Of a stretch of DNA of 64,000 nucleotides, positions 16,700 to 26,181 are shown in pieces. The stretch is from NCBI RefSeq assembly GCF_004364125.1, contig NZ_SNZV01000012.1, positions 1 through 64,000 of the forward strand, in the 5' to 3' direction. Both the position numbers and the translations under genes were made by a program. Within the stretch, counting starts at the first letter, position 1. Each line of letters opens with the position of its first letter. Origin of the DNA: Sphingobacterium paludis (GTDB taxonomy: Bacteria; Bacteroidota; Bacteroidia; Sphingobacteriales; Sphingobacteriaceae). Under the pieces are notes generated by a model that saw only the letters and a list, made by a program, of their open reading frames with translations, did no database searches and was not told where the DNA came from.

Positions 16700-16722
16700 G
16701 CATTAAATTTCTTCAGGATGCA

Positions 16723-16730
16723 CAAAGATA
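16723..16730 (-). promoter_or_regulatory. -7 promoter element of tRNA-Val(GAC)
   Basis: TATCTTTG on the minus strand matches TAnnTTTG exactly, 23 bases upstream of the tRNA. TTCG at about the -33 spacing is a weak partner. Confidence 0.6.
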
Positions 16731-16772
16731 ATTTTTTTGATCAGTCCCGAAGAAATTCTTGCTAAAATAATT

Positions 16773-18260
16773 TTAAAATTTATGTGCTCCCTTCGCTAGC
16801 CTACCAGGAGAGGTAGCAAATAGCATCAGGATGATCGTCAGCGCATTGTATACAATAAGCTCAAAGCCTATGCGATACGATGTATGCGGAATGATATAGT
16901 ACGTATTTAAAACAAACCAAATCGTTGGCGAGATCAAGCAAAAATACGGCACCAATTTGTCATTCACGGCGTATCGGGTAAGAATACCAAAAGCAAATAG
17001 CCCCAATAACGGACCATAGGTGTAACTAGCGGCGGTAAAGATGGCGGTCACGACTGAGTCGTCATTGATTAAGCGGAAAAGCAGGATAACAATCAGCATC
17101 ACGACACTGAATACAAAGTGAACGACATTTCGTTGTCGCACCAAGGCGGGGTCGTTCGGGTTTTCTTTTTTATTGAAGTTCAGAAAATCGACGCAGTACG
17201 AAGTTGTCAAGGCGGTCAACGCCGAGTCTGTGGTAGCGAATGTCGCTGCTGTTAACCCCATCATGAAAACGATACCTGCAGCTACCGAAAGGCTATTCAA
17301 CGCGATCTCCGGATACAAATAATCAGGGGTGCGCAGCATCGAGATATCAATACCCTTATCACCTACGTAGATATACAACAAAGCGCCTACAGCCAGGAAA
17401 AAGAGGTTGATAACGACAAAAACGCTGGTGAATGTCAACATATTCTTTTGCGCCTCACCAATGGTGCGCATGCTCAAGTTCTTCTGCATAAGATCTTGAT
17501 CCAAACCTGTCATGGCTATCGTCACAAATGCGCCGCCGATTACATGTTTCCAAAAATGGCTTTTATTCCCTAAAAAATCCTCCCAAACAAATATCTGTGC
17601 GTAGGAGCTATCTTTAACGCGTTCGAAGGCTTGCAAAACAGTAAGGCCAAGACCATCAGCCATGAAATAGATAGACAGGAGCACCGCCAATAGCAAACAA
17701 AATGTTTGTAAGGTGTCGGTAATGATAATCGTCTTTAATCCACCCTTATTCGTGTAGAGCCAGATTAAGATTAAACATCCCGCGACGGTAACTCCAAAAG
17801 GAACGCTCCATGCATCAAAGATGAACTTTTGCAGGATAATAGCCACAAGGTAAAGCCGAAAGGCTGATCCAATAGTTCGGGAAACCAAAAAAATCATGGC
17901 ACCCGTCTTATAGCTTTTGTGCCCTAATCGCTCCTCTAGATAGGTATAGATGGAGGTTAAGTTCATGCGGTAATATAGTGGCAATAACACGTAGGCTATG
18001 ACTAGGAAGCCAAGCGCGTTCCCCAGCACAAACTGGAAATAGCTAAAATTGGATGTGCCAACGGCACCGGGAACAGAGATAAAAGTAACGCCAGATAGCG
18101 CAGTTCCAATCATCCCAAAGGCAACCATGTACCATTTGGAATTTCTGTTTGCGACGAAGAACGTGGAATTATCGGAGGTGTTTCTTGATGTGAAGTAAGA
18201 AACACTGAGCAGCATTCCAAAATAAACGAATAAAAAGGCGAGGAGTATAAGTGGTGACAT
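16773..18260 (-). CDS. sodium:solute symporter (SSS family), candidate MurNAc/amino-sugar permease
   Basis: Inner-membrane Na+-coupled transporter of 495 residues with about 13 hydrophobic segments. The family core is visible in GMIGTALSGVTFISVPGAVG (about 51-70) and in the later GLTAATFATTDSALTALTTSY, which carries the Na+-site serines. It follows murQ by 48 bases, with a hairpin over the murQ stop. Gene pairing of an SSS transporter with murQ is known in other Bacteroidota that take up N-acetylmuramic acid, so MurNAc or a related sugar is the likely substrate; this is inference from context. Confidence 0.88.
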   Translation of the reverse strand: MSPLILLAFLFVYFGMLLSVSYFTSRNTSDNSTFFVANRNSKWYMVAFGMIGTALSGVTFISVPGAVGTSNFSYFQFVLGNALGFLVIAYVLLPLYYRMNLTSIYTYLEERLGHKSYKTGAMIFLVSRTIGSAFRLYLVAIILQKFIFDAWSVPFGVTVAGCLILIWLYTNKGGLKTIIITDTLQTFCLLLAVLLSIYFMADGLGLTVLQAFERVKDSSYAQIFVWEDFLGNKSHFWKHVIGGAFVTIAMTGLDQDLMQKNLSMRTIGEAQKNMLTFTSVFVVINLFFLAVGALLYIYVGDKGIDISMLRTPDYLYPEIALNSLSVAAGIVFMMGLTAATFATTDSALTALTTSYCVDFLNFNKKENPNDPALVRQRNVVHFVFSVVMLIVILLFRLINDDSVVTAIFTAASYTYGPLLGLFAFGILTRYAVNDKLVPYFCLISPTIWFVLNTYYIIPHTSYRIGFELIVYNALTIILMLFATSPGRLAKGAHKF

Positions 18261-18292
18261 CGTTAATAACTGAAAAGTAAGTATGGGTTAGC

Positions 18293-18314
18293 GAGTAGTG
18301 GATAGCCACTACTC
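18293..18314. promoter_or_regulatory. 9-bp hairpin over the murQ stop codon
   Basis: GAGTAGTGG-ATAG-CCACTACTC, a perfect stem. The murQ stop (18309-18311) lies inside one arm. No T-run follows on the minus strand, so it is more likely an intercistronic structure affecting transporter expression or mRNA stability than a terminator. Confidence 0.5.
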
Positions 18315-19124
18315 TTTAAAAGCTTTACTATTTTCTATCGCTTCGCGGACATTTCCGTAACGTTCCAGTAAGGCCGTAGCGGTCTCTTCATCTGCGCCGG
18401 TCTCATCCATAACCATCCGCACACCACGCGCCACAAGTTTAATATTTGACAGCTGCATATCCACCATCTTATTTCCTTTGACGCGCCCCATCTGGATCAT
18501 CACCGAGGTACTCAGCATGTTTAAAATCAGCTTTTGCGCCGTGCCCGACTTCATCCGTGTAGAGCCTGTTACAAATTCAGGACCGACAACTACTTCGACA
18601 GGATACTGCGCTACTTCTGCGATTGGAGAACCGCTATTGCAAACAATACAGCCCGTAACCAAGCCCTCTTCATTTGCGCGTTTTAAGCCCCCCACAACAT
18701 AAGGTGTCGTTCCCGACGCGGCAATACCGATAACGACGTCATGCTTGCTCATACCATACTCTTGCATATCTTTCCAGGCCTGCTCGGTATCATCTTCCGC
18801 AAATTCCACGGCTTTCCGAATGGCCGTATCGCCACCAGCAATGAGTCCGATAACCCAATCAAATGGAACACCAAAGGTAGGCGGGCATTCTGAAGCATCC
18901 AGGATGCCCAAGCGGCCACTAGTGCCTGCCCCAATGTAGAACAAACGTCCTCCCTGCTTCATGTTTTCAACCGTAACAGCGACTAATGCTTCCAATTGCG
19001 GAATAGCCTGCTCCACCGCTTGGGGAACTGTTTTATCTTCGTTGTTCATATTCGTTAAAAGATCATGAACAGACATTTTATCTAAGTCTTGATAATTTGA
19101 CTCCTTTTCCGTAATTCGTATCAT
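18309..19124 (-). CDS. murQ: N-acetylmuramic acid 6-phosphate etherase
   Basis: Cleaves the lactyl ether of MurNAc 6-phosphate to give GlcNAc 6-phosphate and D-lactate, the key step of MurNAc catabolism. The 271-residue protein has the SIS fold with YIGAGTSGRLGILDASECPP (about 62-81) as the phosphosugar loop and GPEFVTGSTRMKSGTAQK further on, both signatures of MurQ. It is the first gene of a two-gene unit with the SSS transporter. A copy of the 13-bp locus motif and a near-consensus -7 box (CATATTTG at 19160-19167) lie upstream. The substrate must be phosphorylated inside the cell, but no kinase is nearby. Confidence 0.96.
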   Translation of the reverse strand: MIRITEKESNYQDLDKMSVHDLLTNMNNEDKTVPQAVEQAIPQLEALVAVTVENMKQGGRLFYIGAGTSGRLGILDASECPPTFGVPFDWVIGLIAGGDTAIRKAVEFAEDDTEQAWKDMQEYGMSKHDVVIGIAASGTTPYVVGGLKRANEEGLVTGCIVCNSGSPIAEVAQYPVEVVVGPEFVTGSTRMKSGTAQKLILNMLSTSVMIQMGRVKGNKMVDMQLSNIKLVARGVRMVMDETGADEETATALLERYGNVREAIENSKAFKE

Positions 19125-19187
19125 ATGTTACAGCAAAAATCTATACTTATTCGATTATACAAATATGCAAATTTCAAATAGAAACAC

Positions 19188-19200
19188 GCACAAAAACGCA
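19188..19200 (-). promoter_or_regulatory. locus motif GCACAAAAACGCA upstream of murQ
   Basis: Lies 64-76 bases upstream of murQ. The reverse complement, TGCGTTTTTGTGC, places TTTG 23 bases before the near-consensus -7 box CATATTTG. Three near-copies lie upstream of both susC genes and of the NagZ-like gene, in the same orientation. Confidence 0.6.
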
Positions 19201-19399
19201 ACGTTTTTTTCGCTTTCCTCTCCCTTAATACCACCCCCATATGCAGGCGATAAAATATCATTCAAAAAGATTTGATTTCCCCTCAATTTGCAAATCACCC
19301 CTTTACTAAACGTCAAACATAGATATTTTAATATGTATTTTGAATGCGCTTGGAAAAAAAAGTAATTTTTTTGTTACCATTTTTTACCAGGGTTACTAA

Positions 19400-19420
19400 A
19401 CGCTCGTTAAAAACGGGCGT
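19400..19420 (-). terminator. hairpin after the phosphoesterase/propeller gene
   Basis: ACGCTCGT-TAAAA-ACGGGCGT, an 8-bp stem with one G-U wobble, about 45 bases past the stop codon. Only a short T stretch follows, so it is a weak candidate. Confidence 0.4.
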
Positions 19421-19465
19421 ATGCATTGACCGAGGTTGAGCGTTCTGAAGACGGATCACCTGCGG

Positions 19466-21340
19466 TTAATGGATCTTTAATTTTACGATAACGCCATCCA
19501 TTGCTGACACCACAATATCATCCTTTCTTGTCACCAAAAGCGGGTTGATCAGCGCGTTGGACAGTTTATATTGCCACAAAACGTCGCCGCTAAAGTTGTC
19601 AACCCCGGAAATAACACCTGCATGGCTTGGCACAAGCACCTGTTTGCCTAGGGTAGCTATAGCGGATGGATTAAGCTCATAAGGAAGCTGTAATGCGGAT
19701 TGCCAGCCAACATGCATCTTCGAACTTTTTGAATCCATGCCAAGAACATTCCCATCCATCGTTTTTACGTAGACATAACGTTTATCAGCGGATAGTCCCA
19801 TCGACTCTCGCACACGGATGCTATCTCTTTTTTCCCGCCAAATTACCTTTCCATTTTCGGCATTTAAGCAAGTCATGTAACGATCAGGCGCCACGACGAA
19901 AATACGATCGTGCACGGCAATGGGATAGCAGGCTGCCGCAGAAAACATGCGATTGCTATTCCCATTATTCCAGCTCCATTCCAACGCTCCCGTTTTCTGA
20001 TTTAAAGCGTAAAACCCATTGCCCCAAGAGCCGAAAATCACGAAATCGCGAGACAAAGTAGGCCGCGCGGATACGTAGCCACTGACTTGATCAAAAAGCC
20101 ATTTGACTTGCCCAGATGCCACATCTACTGCTCGAAACACGCCATCTGAAGCGCCAATGAAAGCGATGCCGTTCGCTATAACAGGACTTCCTAATACAGC
20201 TTTCGCAGTCTTTAACCGCCATCGTTCGGCACCGCTACGGGCATCGAGCCCATAGATATGCCCATCGGACGAACCAACGACAACGGTATTCTTCCAAACT
20301 GCCGGCGTAGAGTAAATTTTACCTCCCGTTTGGAAAGACCACATTTTCTTTCCGTCATCGGAATGGATAGCGAAAACGGTTCCCGCAGTATTACCTGTGA
20401 TCAATAATTTTTTATAGTGTGCGAACCCGGCTCCTAAATCAGCGACATCTTGATACCGCCAAACCTCTTCAACACGCGCTGCTGATACATTATTAACGTC
20501 ATAGTTAGGCCTTTTAAAGTGTTCCGTTTCTTTCTCAAAATGATGATTCAGCAAAGGTATCTTTGCCCAAGTTACTCGCTCCAGCGCCTGCGGTTTACGA
20601 ACCTCATATCGGGCTTCGCCATCTGCTATCTGAATAACGTTATATCCGCCAACCGCATCTTTCGCGCGCAAGTTGGATCGCCCCATCACGCCCGGGATCC
20701 CTTCCCAATCGTATACTTTGTTAATATGCCCGTGCCCGCACATCATCAGCTGCACATTGCGCTTTTTCAATCGATCGATTGCTTCATACCAGTTATTCAG
20801 CGAAGAATCTTGTGGATAATGATTGATGTAAATAAGGGGTGTCTCCACATCTGGATTAGCAGCGAACACTGAGTCCATCCACACCAGGTTTTCACGTGGA
20901 ATCTGCCCTGGCCCCATACGCATGTTAGGCCCCGACGTCGTTCCCATAAACATATAGCCTTTGTGCCGAAAGAAAAACGTTTCGCTACCAAACACCTTGC
21001 GGAATGAATTAGCGCCACTTTCCGACCAATTGCTATCGTGGTTTCCAGGAATAACATATAATGGAAGCTGTAGGCTATCCAAAATTTGCTTGGCCAAGTG
21101 CAACTCATCATCTGCCCCAAACTCTGTCACATCGCCTGAAAGTATGACGAAGTCAATATCTGTCTGTTTGTTGAGATCTTCCACCGTTCGCCGTAAATCG
21201 TCAGCACCGGTAGCTCCACCCACATGTGTATCCGTCACTTGCGCAAACTTGAAGGATTGCTGGGCAAACGAAAAAATCGGACATAGCAATAAGCCAAAGC
21301 AAATGCTTTTGATCGTACACGAAAGATTTATCTTAATCAA
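19466..21340 (-). CDS. calcineurin-like phosphoesterase fused to a PQQ-type beta-propeller
   Basis: Exported two-domain protein of 624 residues. The signal peptide (about 1-27, ending SFAQ) is followed by a metallophosphoesterase domain with all metal motifs: TDTHVGG at about 37, LSGDV, PGNHDSNW and MCGHGHINK. From about residue 300 PQQ-like propeller blades repeat, for example GKKMWSFQTG, GAERWRLKT and GQVKWLF. It is the last gene of the susC-susD-DUF4623-GHL10 series, 24 bases after the GHL10 gene. The start is a TTG with AGGAG two bases before it; no ATG leaves an intact signal peptide. The substrate is unknown; a phosphodiester or phosphosugar released from the imported polymer is a guess. 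Confidence 0.85.
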   Translation of the reverse strand: MIKINLSCTIKSICFGLLLCPIFSFAQQSFKFAQVTDTHVGGATGADDLRRTVEDLNKQTDIDFVILSGDVTEFGADDELHLAKQILDSLQLPLYVIPGNHDSNWSESGANSFRKVFGSETFFFRHKGYMFMGTTSGPNMRMGPGQIPRENLVWMDSVFAANPDVETPLIYINHYPQDSSLNNWYEAIDRLKKRNVQLMMCGHGHINKVYDWEGIPGVMGRSNLRAKDAVGGYNVIQIADGEARYEVRKPQALERVTWAKIPLLNHHFEKETEHFKRPNYDVNNVSAARVEEVWRYQDVADLGAGFAHYKKLLITGNTAGTVFAIHSDDGKKMWSFQTGGKIYSTPAVWKNTVVVGSSDGHIYGLDARSGAERWRLKTAKAVLGSPVIANGIAFIGASDGVFRAVDVASGQVKWLFDQVSGYVSARPTLSRDFVIFGSWGNGFYALNQKTGALEWSWNNGNSNRMFSAAACYPIAVHDRIFVVAPDRYMTCLNAENGKVIWREKRDSIRVRESMGLSADKRYVYVKTMDGNVLGMDSKSSKMHVGWQSALQLPYELNPSAIATLGKQVLVPSHAGVISGVDNFSGDVLWQYKLSNALINPLLVTRKDDIVVSAMDGVIVKLKIH

Positions 21341-21364
21341 ACTCCTATAGTTATGTTGTTAAAC

Positions 21365-22828
21365 CTACTTTCTTTCCAAAGGATTTGTACCTGTACTTTC
21401 TTGATTATCTTCGTTCAAGGCAGTGACGACATAAAACCCCTGTTGGGTTAATAACACACTGTTTTCAGTGGTTATGGCAAACACTTGCCCCTCTGCCTTG
21501 AGATCTGTAAACCTGTATATTACGGATCTTCCAGAGTTATTTGACCAATGTAAGGTATTTGCCTCCAAACGCAGATTTCCAGGAACCGCAGGCGCAGGAG
21601 CGACACTTCTGCCCATAAATGGCATTACTCCGGGGTTGGCATACAAGCTAGCCAGCTTATCTGCAATGCCGATTTTATTATCAAGAATATAACGTGCACT
21701 ATACATTGCGCTGCCCACCGATTTTTTATTCAACTTTGTTAAATTAAATTGCTTCTCCAGTTCCTGTGTATTCTGAAAAGCTGCAGGTTGTGTCGGGTCT
21801 CCAAATTTGTACAACCCATGACCGATAACCAATGCTGCAGTGTAATTATATTGTGCCCAAATACCCAGATTGGTTTGGAAATTATTTGAGGCATTCCCAA
21901 TCTCTTGATAAAGCTGCGGAATTAAAAGGTCTACCCAACCCTGTTGACACCACTTCCCTAAATCAGCATACAGGGTGTTGTAATTGTAATCTTTGTTCGC
22001 TGCCGGCGATATAGAAAAGACTACGTTCGGTTTCGTACTCACGATCATCTTATGTATTCCTTCAATCGCTTTATCTACGTTATCACGTCTCCATGCTTGA
22101 ATACTACTAAACGCAGATCCGTACGTCTGGTAATCTTGCTGATCCGAAACCATAGTACCTGCAGAAGCAGGATCTGGGTAGAAATAATCGTCTAAATGCA
22201 CACCATCTACTTGATAGTTAGATATCAATTCCTTCACGATGTTTGCGATACGCTCGCGTACTTCTGGACGTGCCGGGTTATAGATCTGTATTTTTTCATG
22301 ACTTACGACCCAACTAGCGTTTATGGAATTGTGTAAGGCAGGATAGGCAGTCCCTGTTCCCGAACGGGTGGCAATGCGATACGGGTTCATCCAAGCATGA
22401 AATTCAATGCCTCGTGCATGTGCCTCATCAATTAAAAACTTCATAACGTCATATCCAGGATTATTTCCTCTAACCCCGGTTAATGAAGCGCTCCAAGGCT
22501 CATAGGCCGAGGTGTAATAGGCATCACCCATCGCGCGGACTTGAAAAAAAACAGCATTGATACCCATTTCTTGAAATTTATCTAAATACTGGATATATTT
22601 CTGTTTCTGCCCTACCTGCGTGTAATCATTCAATGGCCAATCCAGTCCCCATGCAGTAGTGATCCACACGGCTCGCATTTCCTTCTTGGGGAACAATAGT
22701 TGCTCCACACCTGTTGGAGGCATCGGCTCCGGAGCTGGAGCATCGCTACTTTTGCTACACGCGCTTACCAACAAAGCACCTAAGAAACAGGCAAATATTG
22801 CTGCTTTTCTTTTTACAGTAGTGTACAT
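21365..22828 (-). CDS. GHL10 family glycosyl hydrolase-like lipoprotein (copy A)
   Basis: Lipoprotein of 487 residues (lipobox LLVSAC at about 20-25) with a GHL10/DUF187 TIM barrel: MRAVWITTAWGLDWP at the barrel start, AVFFQVRAMGDAYYTSAYEPWS, GIEFHAWMNPYR and VDGVHLDDYFYP with the acidic pair typical of the family. A short C-terminal domain follows. GHL10 proteins include E. coli DigH (YddW), reported to cut denuded peptidoglycan glycans. The ATG at 22826-22828 gives a normal signal peptide; a GTG 15 codons upstream does not. It is in the susC1 operon, and a second GHL10 gene lies at 36-37.6 kb. Confidence 0.9.
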   Translation of the reverse strand: MYTTVKRKAAIFACFLGALLVSACSKSSDAPAPEPMPPTGVEQLLFPKKEMRAVWITTAWGLDWPLNDYTQVGQKQKYIQYLDKFQEMGINAVFFQVRAMGDAYYTSAYEPWSASLTGVRGNNPGYDVMKFLIDEAHARGIEFHAWMNPYRIATRSGTGTAYPALHNSINASWVVSHEKIQIYNPARPEVRERIANIVKELISNYQVDGVHLDDYFYPDPASAGTMVSDQQDYQTYGSAFSSIQAWRRDNVDKAIEGIHKMIVSTKPNVVFSISPAANKDYNYNTLYADLGKWCQQGWVDLLIPQLYQEIGNASNNFQTNLGIWAQYNYTAALVIGHGLYKFGDPTQPAAFQNTQELEKQFNLTKLNKKSVGSAMYSARYILDNKIGIADKLASLYANPGVMPFMGRSVAPAPAVPGNLRLEANTLHWSNNSGRSVIYRFTDLKAEGQVFAITTENSVLLTQQGFYVVTALNEDNQESTGTNPLERK

Positions 22829-22900
22829 CGCTTTTGATCTATTAGGTTTAATATGATAAGGTAAGCACCACACATTCGTTAAGTGCTTACCATTTTTAAT

Positions 22901-24343
22901 TTAGTCTTCTGGTTCTTTTTTCGGTAATTCCATTACGACAAACCCTGCATCGCTAGCTCCTGAATAAAGTAACAGGGTTTCGTCCTTCCCTTCTTCATCT
23001 TTTATTACAGCCCATCCTGTCTGTGTGGAAGGCGAAGTATTTGCTGGGCCAAGGAACGAGTATTCCAACAGCGGTCTTCGCTCGGATTGCTCGAAAGCGG
23101 TTAAAGCATCAACAATTCCAGTCCCACGCGTAATATCATACAGATACATTACCGTGCCTTCAGATCCGGTACGGGCGGCAGTTGTTGTTAGTAAATAACG
23201 CTCACCATTAAACTCAACTACCCGCGCGGCTGAACTCCGAATGGGAATAGCGGTTCTGCCTAGGGTGTGGGTCAGGGCACCGGCGCTATTTACAACCATA
23301 ATCGGCGCATCGTGGCCCGTGAACAGGTAGTTATCCGTATTCCCCACCTGTGTGAATGAACTCCAAGAACCCACGTTGATCGTTGATGTGATAACGAGGG
23401 GATTACCGACCGTTGTGTAATTGGACACACGAAGCCTCAACACCTTCGTACCAGCATTATCACCGAGAAAAATAAAGCCATTACCCGAATCATCCAAATT
23501 GATAGTGAAGTTATCACCATGCCGTACGCCAGCACCTGCAATCTGTCCAACATTGATATTCGCTATCACCTCTGGTGCAACAGCAGGATTTGTCCAATGA
23601 TAGATTTTCAACGGACTGGCTGCCGTATTCCCAGACAAATTTGCAATGTATGTGTGCCCATTGACAATATCTCCCGTCGATACAGCGAAGGTTCCTTGCG
23701 ATACACCAGTCATGTTAAGTGGGATTTTGTTGGCAACACCATCACGTAAATCACTGACTTTCAATAAATGTGAACCAGCAGCATGTCGCGTGACAATTAA
23801 AACATGTTCGCCGTCAAAGCCCGAGCCTCTAGTCAATGCAGATACAAAGGTCTCGTAAATAGGATTTCCCAACTCATTGTTCGTAAAATCGAACACTTTT
23901 CTTTTAGAAACATCCGCGCCAAAAACAGGTATACGTAAGCGTAACGTGACAAAGTACTCTTTAAATCGAGCTGCATTAGTCACCTTGACGACAATAGTCT
24001 TTTCAGAATCTCCTTCTACGAAGGGAAAAACATAATTTTCCCTATCCAACTTTGCACCATCGGATAGCGTTGCTTCAAAACGGATATTTGAAAAGTCAGT
24101 CTCCGGATCTAATCTTGGAAAAGAAATTGTTTTACGATCTTCATCAATGACGCCTTCCACCACCGTGGACCCGTTGGAGCCTGCATTCATTATTTTTATC
24201 GTAGAAAGTTCCGTATAGTTGCTCGATGCTACATTCTGCGGAAAATCATCCTTACAGCCGTTCAAGAATAGCGTTATTATGCTCAATAGCAGCCATCCAT
24301 AAGCTATGCCACGGCGTTTTAGAATATAATTTTTCATCTTCAT
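22901..24343 (-). CDS. DUF5018/DUF4623 domain lipoprotein
   Basis: Lipoprotein of 480 residues with lipobox LFLNGC (about 25-30). The N-terminal part (about 35-135) resembles the DUF5018 Ig-like domain seen in surface glycan-binding proteins, and the rest matches a DUF4623-like beta-rich domain. It is encoded directly after susD1, the usual position of a surface glycan-binding protein (SGBP), so it probably sits on the outer surface and helps capture the ligand of SusCD1. This role is inference from position and architecture. Confidence 0.78.
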   Translation of the reverse strand: MKMKNYILKRRGIAYGWLLLSIITLFLNGCKDDFPQNVASSNYTELSTIKIMNAGSNGSTVVEGVIDEDRKTISFPRLDPETDFSNIRFEATLSDGAKLDRENYVFPFVEGDSEKTIVVKVTNAARFKEYFVTLRLRIPVFGADVSKRKVFDFTNNELGNPIYETFVSALTRGSGFDGEHVLIVTRHAAGSHLLKVSDLRDGVANKIPLNMTGVSQGTFAVSTGDIVNGHTYIANLSGNTAASPLKIYHWTNPAVAPEVIANINVGQIAGAGVRHGDNFTINLDDSGNGFIFLGDNAGTKVLRLRVSNYTTVGNPLVITSTINVGSWSSFTQVGNTDNYLFTGHDAPIMVVNSAGALTHTLGRTAIPIRSSAARVVEFNGERYLLTTTAARTGSEGTVMYLYDITRGTGIVDALTAFEQSERRPLLEYSFLGPANTSPSTQTGWAVIKDEEGKDETLLLYSGASDAGFVVMELPKKEPED

Positions 24344-24363
24344 TCGGTTTAATAATTCTGTAT

Positions 24364-26166
24364 TTAGTTCTGAGGCCAGCCCTGAGTTTGTTGAAGTGCA
24401 TAGCCTCGCGCCTGATAGTCATCGATCTGGTTTCGTCCTACCGGAGAGAGATACGGATTAATATTCGTTTGGTTTAAAAATGGTAATCTATCGGCATTGC
24501 TGCGATGCCTGTAGAATCCACTCATGAGCGCTGCATTTGACCCGTTGTAAGGTACATAAGTGCCATTGAGGGATACAACACCAAGATCGGCATTTATAAG
24601 CGCTGGGAGCTGCGCTTGAAAATTAACCCAACCACCGGAAAGCAAATCTGGATTTAACTGTGTATCCATATATTCTAGTTTCTTCCAGCGCTCTAAATCG
24701 GCAAGCCGGGAGTATTCAAAAGCAAATTCCATCCGCCGTTCTCTGCGTATCTCCCAAAGCAATGCCGCGACCGTAATATCGCGCTGCGGATCAGATGGAA
24801 TAGCTCCTAGTGATAGAGCAGCGGTTTTTTGTACGCCTCTGGCCGCGGCCTCTGCAGCAATAGGACGTTGCCTAATTTTGTTAATGCTCTTGTCAATATC
24901 ATCTTGTGTCACGGCAGCACTTCCTAAAGTGGATAATTCAAATTTCGCTTCAACCCAGTTTAGCAAAACCTCTGCATAACGCAGCACGGGATAATCTGTT
25001 GTATTGCGATTGGAAGTAAAATTGACGACCGGTGCGTTTGCTGGGTTTTCATGTATGGTTTCAATATTCCGAGGCAGGAATTTCGTTACATAAAATAAGG
25101 AAGCTCTGTTCAGCGCCGACGGATTCCGATGAAAAGTTGCTTCGAAGCGTGGATCTCGGGTCTTTATCATACTGGCCAAGTCAAATTTAGCAGCATCATT
25201 TAGTGAAGAGTTTTCCCAAACGCGACCATCGGTACATAAATACGACTTAAAAAGATCTGTCGTTGCTCCGATTGCAAGGGTCTCTCTCAAATTGGAGTAT
25301 GTAGCGATAGCATGCTGCACGCCGATAGCCTCATCATAATGACGGTAAAATACACAATCTTTATTATCCTTAAGACTTTCTGAGGTGAACAGTGTACGGT
25401 ATTCCGTGACGATATCATACCTGCCACTATTCATAAGGAAATTGGCAGCCGAAACAGCGAGTTCCAGAAATTTTTGTGCCCTCGCATTATTTTCATAGTG
25501 ATATTTCTGCCATGTTCCCTCCTGCAAGGCTAAACGTGTGATCATACCAGCGACAACGTATCTATTAAGGTTTTGATCCCCATCATTTAGTCTGACATTT
25601 TCAAGAGCGAAGGTTAGGTCGTCAAACACGGCATCCATAACAACATCGCGCGGATCTCTGGGTTTAAAGAGTGCATCTAAATCCGTATCGCTAACCGGAT
25701 AATCATAATAAGGCACATCACCGTAACTAAACACCAACTGCGCATAGCGCCAAGCTCGGTAAAACCTAGCGACCCCTAACCAATGTTGCTTGGCTTCGTC
25801 CGACAAAACGGTGGCCATTCTATTTTCTACACGGTCAATCATCACATTCAACGACCGAACATTGGTATAACTCCAAATTGAACTTATCGGTACCGATCGT
25901 GTAAAATTACTTTGGTTACCAAGTGAAAGCATATCGTCACTAAAAGAAAAACCTAGTAAAGGAGCTGAAGTCGTGGTGAAGCCCGTGTTGTAGCCTACAA
26001 AGAAATCAGGCAGGAACTTATTGGCATACAGCCTGACGTTGTCTTCCGTTACCCAGGCTGTCTCGTCCTGTTCTGTAGTCAATGGCGGTCTGTCTAAAAA
26101 TTTATCGCAGCTTGTTAACAAGGTGGATAGCGCTACGATAGCATATGTTATCTTTGATAATTTCAT
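24364..26166 (-). CDS. SusD/RagB family outer-membrane lipoprotein (pair 1)
   Basis: Surface lipoprotein of 600 residues that forms the lid over its SusC partner and binds the incoming oligosaccharide. Lipobox LLTSC at about 16-20, followed by DKFLDRPPLT, the usual SusD start. The RagB/SusD C-terminal region shows RRERRMEFAFEYSRLADLERWKK and the end QARGYALQQTQGWPQN, both typical. It begins 15 bases after susC1 and precedes the DUF4623 gene by 20 bases, so one operon. The ligand cannot be named from sequence. Confidence 0.95.
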   Translation of the reverse strand: MKLSKITYAIVALSTLLTSCDKFLDRPPLTTEQDETAWVTEDNVRLYANKFLPDFFVGYNTGFTTTSAPLLGFSFSDDMLSLGNQSNFTRSVPISSIWSYTNVRSLNVMIDRVENRMATVLSDEAKQHWLGVARFYRAWRYAQLVFSYGDVPYYDYPVSDTDLDALFKPRDPRDVVMDAVFDDLTFALENVRLNDGDQNLNRYVVAGMITRLALQEGTWQKYHYENNARAQKFLELAVSAANFLMNSGRYDIVTEYRTLFTSESLKDNKDCVFYRHYDEAIGVQHAIATYSNLRETLAIGATTDLFKSYLCTDGRVWENSSLNDAAKFDLASMIKTRDPRFEATFHRNPSALNRASLFYVTKFLPRNIETIHENPANAPVVNFTSNRNTTDYPVLRYAEVLLNWVEAKFELSTLGSAAVTQDDIDKSINKIRQRPIAAEAAARGVQKTAALSLGAIPSDPQRDITVAALLWEIRRERRMEFAFEYSRLADLERWKKLEYMDTQLNPDLLSGGWVNFQAQLPALINADLGVVSLNGTYVPYNGSNAALMSGFYRHRSNADRLPFLNQTNINPYLSPVGRNQIDDYQARGYALQQTQGWPQN

Positions 26167-26181
26167 TTTTCTTCAATTTTA

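Larger units (their letters stand above)
19125..19465. other. 341-base gap: murQ promoter region and upstream terminator
   Basis: Contains, from low to high coordinate, the murQ -7-like box (19160-19167), the 13-bp motif (19188-19200) and the hairpin after the phosphoesterase gene (19400-19420). No ORF is supported. Confidence 0.6.

Noticed and set aside
16488..16703. 71-codon frame on the minus strand
   Set aside because: It runs through the whole tRNA-Val(GAC) gene and its terminator.
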